DNA of 33,022 bases from Carideicomes alvinocaridis. GTDB taxonomy: Bacteria > Pseudomonadota > Alphaproteobacteria > Rhodobacterales > Rhodobacteraceae. Positions 23,801-31,400 of this stretch are shown piece after piece. The number at the start of each line of letters is the position of its first letter. The stretch's first letter is position 1. Both the position numbers and the translations under genes were made by a program. Location of the stretch: positions 1 to 33,022 of the forward strand of contig SRJI02000049.1 of assembly GCA_005473895.2 (NCBI GenBank), in the 5' to 3' direction. Below the pieces are notes generated by a model. The model was not told where the DNA came from, did no database searches, and saw only the letters and a program-made list of their open reading frames with translations.

Positions 23801-26800
23801 GGCGGGGCAGAGCGTGACCGAAGTGCGTGCCGGCGATGCCTTCGCGCGGACCGAGCGGGGCTATGTCATATCGCCCGAGCGGGGGCGCGAGGATTACGAC
23901 AGGCTGGTGCAGGACCTCGCCGCGCAGGGCCATGCCCCCGACCGGGTGGCGCAGTTCTGGCTGGTCACCGGCACCGAGCGTTTCCGCCCCGGGTCGAGCT
24001 TCTTTCACCGGACGCAGGAACAGGGGTTCTACGCCCTCCTCTTCCTCGCCCAGGCCATGGCCGAGGAGGGGCTGCCGCCCTGCCACCTGACCGCCTTCAC
24101 CACCGGCGCGGCGCGGGTGCGGGACGAGCCTCTGCCCTATCCCGGGAAATCGACGATCCACGGCCCCCTGCGGGTCCTCCCGCGCGAGATGCCGGGCACG
24201 ACCTGCATGGCGGTGGACCTGCAGCTGCCCGACAGCCGCCGGGGCCGCGACGCGGCGATGGAGACGCTGGCGACCCAGGTTCTGGAAGACCTCGCCGCGC
24301 CGCCGCGCAGCGCCACCGCCGCCCTGCGGGGGGCAAAGCGCTACGAACAGGTCTGGCGGCCCGCCCCGCTGCGCCCCGAGGCCCCCGTGCCGGCCCTGCG
24401 CGACGGCGGCACCTACCTGCTGACCGGCGGTTTCGGCGGCGTGAGCCTTGCGCTGGCCGAGGACCTGATCGCGCGGCACGGCGCCAATATCGTGCTGCTC
24501 GCCCGCTCCGCCCTGCCCGCGCCCGAGGACCGGCTGCGCCACCTCGAGACCCACGGCCCCCACGCCCCCCTGTCGCGCCGCATCGCCGCGCTGCAACGGC
24601 TGGAGGCGCGCGCGGCCGAGGCCGGGGGCGCGGTCATGGTGCTGCAGGGCGATGTCAGCAACGTGGAGGACATGGCAGCCGCCCGCGCGAGCGCCGAGGC
24701 CCGGTTCGGCCGGATCGACGGGGTGTTCCACGCCGCGGGCCGCATCGACGATGCGCCGCTCCTGTCCAAGAGTGCCGCCAGTATCGAGGACGTGCTGACC
24801 CCGAAACTGCACGGCACGCAGGTGCTGGAGCAGGTCTTCCCCGACGGCGATCTGGACCTGCTGGTGCTTTTCTCCTCCAGCTCCACCGCGACCGCGCCCG
24901 CGGGCCAGGTGGATTACGTCGCCGCCAACGAATACCTCAACGCGCTTGCCACCGCGCGGGCAGGCGGGATGACCCGGGTCGTGGCGCTGGACTGGGGGAT
25001 CTGGGCCGAGGTCGGCATGGCCGCCGAGGCGCTGGCCGACCGCGACGGCCGCGCGCCCGAGGCCCCGCGCGTGCCGGTGGAGGCGCCGCTGATCGACTGG
25101 GCCGGCTTCGACCGCGACGGCGCCCGGGTCTTCGGCACGCGGCTCGGCACCGACCGCTGGGTGCTGGACGAGCACCGCACGACGGACGGCCACGCGCTGC
25201 TGCCCGGCACCGGCTACCTGGAACTGGCCGCAGAGGCCCTGCGCGCGCAGGGAGAGAGTGGCGGGTTCGAGATCCGCGACCTTTACTTCCTGCGGGCGCT
25301 GGAGGTCCCCTCGGGCAGCGGGCGCGAGGCGCGGGTGACCCTGACCCGCAGGCCCGAAGGCTACGCCATGCAGGTCCGGTCGGACACGCGACTGGCGGGG
25401 CGCGACGGTTTCGTGCTGAACGCCGAAGCCACGCTGAGCCTCGTGGACCTGACCGCCCCGCCCCGGATCGACCTGGACGCCCTGCGCGACCGCGTGCCAC
25501 TGACCGAAACGGCGAGGACGGGCGGGGCCCTGCGGGCGGCGCAGGCGGGGCAACTCGATTTCGGCCCGCGCTGGCAGGTGCTGCGCGGCACCGGGATGCA
25601 CGGATCCGAGGGGCTGGCGCATCTCGCCCTGCCCCAGGCCTTCGGCAGTGACCTGGACGGCGGCTATCTCCTCCACCCGGCGCTCATGGACATCGCCACC
25701 GGCTGGGCCATGGGGCTGGTGCCGGGTTATGCGCCGGATCACCTCTGGGTGCCGGTCTCCTACGAATCCGTCCGGGTCCATGCGCCCCTGCCCGCCGAGA
25801 TCTGGAGCCACGTGCGCCTTGCCGACGCCCACGGCCCCGAGGCCACCACCGCCAGTTTCGACGTCACGCTCTGCGATCCCACGGGCCGGGTGCTGGTGGA
25901 GGTCGAGGGCTTTGCCGTCAAGCGGATGGAGGCCGGGCATTCCGTCGCCAATTTGGCGGCCCCCGCCCCCTCCGAGGTGGTCTTTGACGACGACCGGCCC
26001 GGCACCGACCGGCCGCTCACGCCCGCCGAGGAGCGGCTGCGCCACAACCTGACGCAGGGCATCCGCCCGGACGAAGGCCCCGAGGCGCTGCGCCGCGCGC
26101 TGGCGCTCGGGCTGCCGCAGGTGCTGGTGTCGTCGCTGGACCTGCCCGCGCTCGTCCGGCAGGCCGGCATGACCGACGCCGCCCCCGACAGCGCCCCCGG
26201 TTTCGACCGGCCCGAACTCGCCAGCGACTACGCCGCGCCGGAGACGGAGGTGGAGCGCACGCTCGCCGGCTTCTGGTCCGACCTGCTGGGCGTGGCCGAG
26301 CCGGGGGTCGAGGACAGCTTCTTCGACCTCGGGGGGCATTCGCTGATCGCGGTGCGGCTGTTTGCGATGATCCGGCGGACCTACCGCGTGGATTTCCCGA
26401 TCTCCATCCTGTTCGAGGCCCCGACGATCCGCGCCTGCGCCGCCCTGATCGAAGAGCGGATCGGCCCGCAGCAGGCCGAGGGGGACAAGCCGAAGTCCCC
26501 GGCCCGCCGCTACACCCACCTCGTCCCCATGCACGAGGGCGAGGGCGGGCCGAAGACGCCCTTCTTCCTTGTCGCGGGGATGTTCGGCAACGTGCTGAAC
26601 CTGCGCCACCTCGCCCACCTGCTGGGCGACGACCGGCGGTTCTACGGGCTGCAGGCGCGCGGGCTGATGGGCGAGGCCGAGCCGCATCGCGACCTCGTGG
26701 AGGCCGCGCGCGACTACATCGCCGAGCTGCGGCAGGTGCAACCGCATGGGCCCTACCTGCTGGGCGGCTTCTCGGGCGGCGGGATCACTGCCTACGAGAT

Positions 26801-27392
26801 GGCGCGCCAGCTGCGCGAGGCGGGCGAGGAGGTGGCGCTGCTGGTGCTGCTCGACACGCCCCTGCCCCGCCGCCGCCCGCTCGCCCCCCGCGACCGCGCC
26901 GCGATCCAGTGGCAGGAGCTGCGCGCCGGGGGCCTCGCCTATCCCTTCCGCTGGGCGGCGCGCCGCATCCGCTGGGAGATCGCGAAGCGCCGCGGAGGGC
27001 CCGCCGAGGCGCCGGAGCAGCCCGCGCAGTTCCACGACACGGCGATCGAGGCCGCCTTCTACGAGGCCATCGCCCGCTACGAGGTCGCGCCGTGGGACGG
27101 TCCGGTCAAGCTCTTCCGCCCGCCGCTACGCGGCAAGTGGCAGGTGCCTGGCGGTCTGGTAAACAGCGAACGCGCCTACGTTCTGCCCGACAACGACTGG
27201 TCGGGCCACGTGCCGGGGATCGAGGTCTTCGAGGTGCCGGGCGATCACGATTCCATGGTGCTGGAGCCCAATGTCCGCGTTCTGGCCGCCCGCATCCGGC
27301 GCTGCATCGAGGCGGCCGAAGCGCAGCCGGCCGAGGCGGGGGCGCAGGCGACGACCGCCCCGCGCGACGCTCCGGCTCAGGCGGCGGAGTAG
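20898..27392 (+). CDS. Type I polyketide synthase, KS-AT-KR-DH-T-TE
   Basis: A single-module PKS of 2164 residues, starting at the ATG at 20898 after GGCAGG (ATG 20928 and TTG 20853 are alternatives). KS: intact triad Cys195 (TACSTS), His331 (HGTGT), His371 (NIGH). AT: Ser644 (GHSMGE), His743 (IAAHSRMLD) and the carboxylate-binding arginine in ALRGRLF; malonyl versus methylmalonyl is not decided. KR: TGGFGGV near 1176 with Ser1327, Tyr1340 and Asn1344; a RIDD at the LDD position suggests a B-type hydroxyl. DH: His1426 in HRTTDGHALLPG (one residue longer than the canonical HxxxGxxxxP by my count) and Asp1598 (HPALMD). The carrier domain is Ser1815 (DLGGHSL) and is PCP-like. TE: Ser1959 (GFSGG), His2117 (GDHDS). 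No enoylreductase or methyltransferase was seen. Confidence 0.93.
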   Translation: MSGLSRVECPMTPPPPPRVSDTDIAIVGMAAHLPGARDVAQYWANLKEGLRSIRRLDEAELRAAGEAPHLLRHPDYVPFAAPLDGFEMFDGEFFGFGPKESAILDPQHRRFLEVAWEALENAGHMPEDFPGPVGVFAGCGMGSYFWVNICSNPDLVDNVGMFLLRHTGNDKDFLATRLSHVLDLKGPSINLQTACSTSLVATHYACQSLLNGECDMALAGGVTIELPQGRGYLHKEGEILSPDGECHAFDHRAQGTVFGSGAGVVVLRRLADAMADGDHVWAVIKGSAVNNDGAQKAGYLAPSVEGQAAAVAEAQAVAGVTSDNVDYVECHGTGTYLGDPIEVAALTSGFRQSADTVGTCRIGSVKTNIGHLDTAAGVASLIKTALAVHEGQMPPSLGFEAPNPAIDFEHSPFRVNDRLTPWPETGRPRRAGVNSLGVGGTNAHLVLEQAPERAESEPSDWPFQLLTLSARSKAALDGNAARLAAHLRAHPEQDLADVAWTLKEGRRAFDRRRVVVAESHEEAAALLEANDPRRVFTHEVMGEDPEVTFMFPGGGAQYAGMARDLYETEPVFRDWMERGLDHLQAQLDYDIRRVWLPEPGEEEQAAARLRRPSVQLPLIMITEYALARLWMGWGVQPAALIGHSMGENTAACLAGVMSFEDCIDLVALRGRLFDRVPAGGMLTVSLPAEELRPYLGDTLDLASDNAPGLSVASGPQAALDDLKRRLRADGHEAQRVQIDIAAHSRMLDPILEEFRAFLATLDLQPPRIPIVSNLTGAMLSPEEATDPDYWVRHLRGTVRFADGMARLSDRGADRVYLEVGPGKTLASLAGAQPGISPNQVIGSLRHKDDHVADDRYFMAMLGRMWAVGVTIDWAQIWAGARRNRVVLPSYAFQQAPYFIEPGKQLESAEPPLTRHDDISDWGWKPVWRPHLAECELDVADLSQLEPHSWLVFMDEEGLADRVTARLREAGQSVTEVRAGDAFARTERGYVISPERGREDYDRLVQDLAAQGHAPDRVAQFWLVTGTERFRPGSSFFHRTQEQGFYALLFLAQAMAEEGLPPCHLTAFTTGAARVRDEPLPYPGKSTIHGPLRVLPREMPGTTCMAVDLQLPDSRRGRDAAMETLATQVLEDLAAPPRSATAALRGAKRYEQVWRPAPLRPEAPVPALRDGGTYLLTGGFGGVSLALAEDLIARHGANIVLLARSALPAPEDRLRHLETHGPHAPLSRRIAALQRLEARAAEAGGAVMVLQGDVSNVEDMAAARASAEARFGRIDGVFHAAGRIDDAPLLSKSAASIEDVLTPKLHGTQVLEQVFPDGDLDLLVLFSSSSTATAPAGQVDYVAANEYLNALATARAGGMTRVVALDWGIWAEVGMAAEALADRDGRAPEAPRVPVEAPLIDWAGFDRDGARVFGTRLGTDRWVLDEHRTTDGHALLPGTGYLELAAEALRAQGESGGFEIRDLYFLRALEVPSGSGREARVTLTRRPEGYAMQVRSDTRLAGRDGFVLNAEATLSLVDLTAPPRIDLDALRDRVPLTETARTGGALRAAQAGQLDFGPRWQVLRGTGMHGSEGLAHLALPQAFGSDLDGGYLLHPALMDIATGWAMGLVPGYAPDHLWVPVSYESVRVHAPLPAEIWSHVRLADAHGPEATTASFDVTLCDPTGRVLVEVEGFAVKRMEAGHSVANLAAPAPSEVVFDDDRPGTDRPLTPAEERLRHNLTQGIRPDEGPEALRRALALGLPQVLVSSLDLPALVRQAGMTDAAPDSAPGFDRPELASDYAAPETEVERTLAGFWSDLLGVAEPGVEDSFFDLGGHSLIAVRLFAMIRRTYRVDFPISILFEAPTIRACAALIEERIGPQQAEGDKPKSPARRYTHLVPMHEGEGGPKTPFFLVAGMFGNVLNLRHLAHLLGDDRRFYGLQARGLMGEAEPHRDLVEAARDYIAELRQVQPHGPYLLGGFSGGGITAYEMARQLREAGEEVALLVLLDTPLPRRRPLAPRDRAAIQWQELRAGGLAYPFRWAARRIRWEIAKRRGGPAEAPEQPAQFHDTAIEAAFYEAIARYEVAPWDGPVKLFRPPLRGKWQVPGGLVNSERAYVLPDNDWSGHVPGIEVFEVPGDHDSMVLEPNVRVLAARIRRCIEAAEAQPAEAGAQATTAPRDAPAQAAE

Positions 27393-27396
27393 GCCC

Positions 27397-28407
27397 ATGG
27401 CGGATCCCACGGTTCTCACCATCCTGCTGAACTACCGCACGGCGGAGATGACCCTGCGCGCGGCCGAGGCGGCGGTGACCGCCATGGAGGGCGTGGCGGG
27501 CCAGATCACCATCGTCGACAACGATTCCCGCGACGGCTCGTGGGAGAAAATCGTGGACGAGGTGGAGGCGCGTGGCTGGGACCGGGTGCATCCCCTGCGT
27601 TCGCCGGTCAATGGCGGCTTCGGCGCGGGCAACAACCTTGCCATCCGCGCGCGGCTCGCCGACGGGGCGCGGCCCGACTACGTCTACCTGCTGAATTCCG
27701 ACGCCTTCCCGGCCCCCGATGCGATCCGCAAGCTGCGGGACCACCTGCAGCTGCAGCGCCATGTCGGGATCGCGGGCAGCCATATCCATGGCGAGGACGG
27801 GGTGCCGCATGTCACCGCCTTCCGCTTCCCCTCCATCGCCGGGGAGTTCGAGCAGGCGGCGCGGACCGGGCCGATCACCCGGCTGCTGGAGGGGCGCAAG
27901 ATCCCGATGGCGATCCCCACGCTGACCCGGCGGGTGGACTGGCTGGCCGGCGCCTCGATGATGATCCGGCAAAGCGTTCTGGACCGCATCGGGCTCTTCG
28001 ACGAGGGGTACTTCCTGTATTTCGAGGAAACCGACCTCTGCCTGCGGGCGGCGCGGGCGGGCTACATCACCCATTACGTGGTCGACAGCCGCGTGGCGCA
28101 TATCGGCTCGGGCTCCACCGGGATGAAGACGTGGGACAGCGTGCCGGCCTACTGGTACGAGTCCCGGCTGCGGTATTTCAGCAAGAACCACGGGGCCGCC
28201 TATGCCGCGGCGGTGGATGCGGCGCGGCTGGCGGGTGGCGGGCTGTGGCACCTGCGCCGGCTGCTGACGGGGCGCGCTCCGGATGGCCCGCGTCACTTCC
28301 TGCGCCGACTGGCCGCCCATGACCTGCGCGCCGCGCTCACCGCGCTCGGCGCCATGGCGACGGGCCGGAGCGCCCGCACGGGATCCGCCCGGAAAGGAGA
28401 CCTCTGA
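27397..28407 (+). CDS. Glycosyltransferase family 2, rhamnosyltransferase-like
   Basis: A 336-residue GT2 enzyme of the WbbL/rhamnosyltransferase style. It shows TILLNYRTAEMTLRAAEA, ITIVDNDSRDGSWE, SPVNGGFGAGNNLAI, an N-S-D metal site (Asp102 in LLNSDAFP), and FDEGYFLYFEETDLCLRAARAGY, the acceptor-side ED motif typical of this subgroup. The sugar is not certain. The ATG at 27397 lies five bases after the PKS stop, with GGAG inside the end of the PKS gene. Its own stop shares one base with the NRPS start (TGATG). PKS, glycosyltransferase and NRPS are therefore one tightly coupled unit, strong contextual evidence that the product or an intermediate is glycosylated. Confidence 0.92.
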   Translation: MADPTVLTILLNYRTAEMTLRAAEAAVTAMEGVAGQITIVDNDSRDGSWEKIVDEVEARGWDRVHPLRSPVNGGFGAGNNLAIRARLADGARPDYVYLLNSDAFPAPDAIRKLRDHLQLQRHVGIAGSHIHGEDGVPHVTAFRFPSIAGEFEQAARTGPITRLLEGRKIPMAIPTLTRRVDWLAGASMMIRQSVLDRIGLFDEGYFLYFEETDLCLRAARAGYITHYVVDSRVAHIGSGSTGMKTWDSVPAYWYESRLRYFSKNHGAAYAAAVDAARLAGGGLWHLRRLLTGRAPDGPRHFLRRLAAHDLRAALTALGAMATGRSARTGSARKGDL

Positions 28408-31400
28408 TGCCCCGGCTGACCGCGATCGTCATCGGAAACGAGGCGCTGACCCAGCAATGCGCCGCGCTCTGGATCGAGCGGGGGCATGGCATCGCCGCGG
28501 TGGTGACGCGCAATCGTTTCCTCGCGGAATGGGCAGAGGCGCAGGGCCTGCCGGTCCATGCCCCCGGGCCTGACCTGGCCGAGCGGCTGGCGGGGGCGAG
28601 CTGCGACTGGCTGCTCTCCATCGCCAACCTGTCGCTGGTCCCCGATGCGGTTCTAGCGCTGGCCCGCCGCGGAGCGGTGAACTTCCATGACGGCCCGCTG
28701 CCGCGCCATGCCGGGCTGAACGCCCCGGTCTGGGCCCTGCTGGAGGGCGAGGCGGAGCACGGCATCGCCTGGCACCTGATCGCGGGCGGCGTGGACGAGG
28801 GCGACCTGCTGGTCGATCGCCGGTTCCCCATCGCCCGGGGCGAGACGGCGCTGACGCTGAACGCCAAGTGCTTCGAGGCGGCGCTGGAGACCTTTCCGGA
28901 GGTCATGACGCAGCTTGAGAACGGCTGCCCGAAGCGCCGGGCGCAGGACCTGTCCCGCCGAACGCTCCACCTGCGCGACGACCGGCCCGCGGCGTTTGCC
29001 CTGCTCGATCCCGCCCGCCCCTCGGCCGAGATCGTGCGGATGGTCCGGGCGCTGGATCACGGCGATTACCGCAACCCCATGGTCCTGCCGCGGATCCGCG
29101 CAGGCGCGGAAGTGCTGCTGGTGCGCCGGGCGGAAATCACCTCCCGCGACGCGCCCGGCCAGCCCGGCCTCTTGCAGGCGGTGGAGCCCGGGGCGATCAC
29201 GCTGCTCGCGGGCGACGGCGCGGCGGTGAGGCTCTCGGGGCTGACCTCGTCGGATGGCGGGCCGGTGGATGCCACCCGCCTGGCCTCCCCCGGCGACGTC
29301 CTGCGGGGGCCGGGCGCGGAAGAGGCGGCCACGCTCGACGCGCTTCAGCGACGGCTGGCCCCGCATGATGGTTTCTGGCGGCGGCGCCTCACCGACATGC
29401 GCCCGCTTGCCCTGCCGCTCCCGGTCTCGACCGGCGCGGCGGAGGTGCGCTCAAGGCCCCTCGACCTCGGCGGAGCAGAGGAGGAGCGGGCGCTGACCCT
29501 CGCCGCCCTCTGGGCCCTGCGCGCGGCGGGCGAGGCGGAGGCCGATATCGCCTGGCGCGGCGCGGGCCAGCCCGACCCGGCGCTCGCACAACATGCCAGC
29601 CCTTGGGTGCCTCTGCGCGTGACCGAAGCGGACGGCACGCTGGACGCTCTGGCCGAGGCGCTCACGGCGGAAGTCGCCATGCTGGAGGACCGCGCCGGTT
29701 TCGCCACCGACTTGACCGCGCGCGAGCCCGGGCTCACCGCCCCCTGCCCCGCCATCGGGCTGCGCCGGGACGGGATCGCCGCGCTGATCCCCGGCACCGC
29801 GCTGACCGTCAGCCTCGACGCCGCGGGCGCGCAGCTCCACCACGAGTCCACCCGCGTGACCGAGGCGCATGCAGAGCTGCTGGCCCGGCGGCTGGAGGCG
29901 ATGGCCGCCCACCCCGCCACGACCCCGGCAGAGCTGCCCGTCATGCCCGACGCGGAGCGCGCGCTGGTGCTGCAGGACTGGAACCGCACGGGCAAGCCCT
30001 ACGACACGGCCTGCCTGCACGAGATGGTGGAGGCGCAGGTCTCCCGAACCCCGGACGCCCCCGCGCTGGTCTTCGAGGCGGAGGTGCTCAGCTACGCCCA
30101 GCTCAACGCCCGCGCCAACCGGGTGGCACATGTGCTGGCGGGGATGGGGGTACGTCCCGGCACGCTGGTCGGCCTGTCGATGCCGCGCTCGGCCGACATG
30201 CTGGTCGCCGCGCTCGGCATCCTGAAGGCGGGCGGGGCCTACGTGCCCATGGACCCGGCCTATCCCGCCGACCGCATCGCGCTGTTCATCGACGATAGCG
30301 GCGCCCCGGTCATCGTCACCGACGGCACGACCGCGCTGCCCGACCACCGGGCACAGGTGCTGCGGATGGACGATCCGCGGCTGGCCGACGCGCCGGAGGA
30401 CAACCCGCAGGCAGGCGCGGCGCCCTCGGACATCGCCTACATGATCTACACCTCCGGCTCGACCGGACGGCCCAAGGGGGTGATGGTCGAGCATCGCAAC
30501 CTCGCCAATTTCTGCGCCGGGATGGATGACCGCATCGATCATGCGCGCGGCGGCGTCTGGCTTGCCGTCACCTCGCTCAACTTCGACATCTCGGTGCTGG
30601 AGCTGTTCTACACCCTCGCCCGCGGTTTCAAGCTGGTGCTGACCTCGGACGAGGGGCGGGTGCAGACCTCCTCGGGGCGACGGTCGGGCGCGGCGCGCGG
30701 CATGGAATTCAGCCTCTACTACTGGGGCAACGACGACGGCACCGGCCCGGACAAGTACCGCACCCTGCTGGAGGGGGCGAAGTTCGCCGACCGGCACGGG
30801 TTCGTTGCCGTCTGGACGCCCGAGCGGCATTTCCACGCCTTCGGCGGCCCCTACCCCAACCCCTCCGTCACCGGGGCGGCGGTGGCGGCCGTGACCGACA
30901 ACATCGGCGTGCGGGCGGGTAGCTGCGTCGCCCCCCTGCACCACACCGCGCGGATCGCCGAGGAATGGGCGGTGATAGACAACCTCACCAACGGGCGCGC
31001 GGGGCTGGCCATCGCCTCGGGCTGGCAGCCGGACGACTTCGTCCTGCGCCCCGAGAACACGCCCCCCGCCAACAAGCCCGCCATGTTCGACCAGATCCGC
31101 GACCTGCGCCGGCTCTGGTCCGGCGAAGCGGTGGGCTTTCCCCGCGCCGACGGCACGCTGCACGAGGTGGTGACCCAGCCGCGCCCGGTGTCGAAGGAGC
31201 TGCCGGTCTGGGTGACCACCGCCGGCAACCCCGAGACATGGCGCCAGGCGGGCGAGGTCGGGGCCAACGTCCTGACCCACCTGCTGGGCCAGAACGTGGC
31301 CGAGGTGGGCGAGAAGATCGCGCTTTACCACGAGGCCCTGCGTACGGCGGGGCGCGACCCGGCGGACCATACCGTCACGCTGATGCTGCACACTTTCGTC

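Noticed and set aside
26318-26342. Near-identical stretch of about 24 bases shared with 32798-32821
   Set aside because: It encodes the carrier-domain motif FFDLGGHS in both the PKS and the NRPS. Common codon bias explains it, although local gene conversion cannot be excluded.
20496-27035. A 2179-codon open frame on the minus strand opposite the PKS
   Set aside because: It is antisense to a PKS with intact active-site motifs. Its translation is low-complexity (Arg, Gly, His, Val rich) with no recognisable domain. Long antisense frames are expected at about 70% GC.
29300-29980. A full condensation domain in the NRPS
   Set aside because: No HHxxxDG motif is found in the translated sequence between the formyltransferase and adenylation domain; only the C-terminal half is recognisable.
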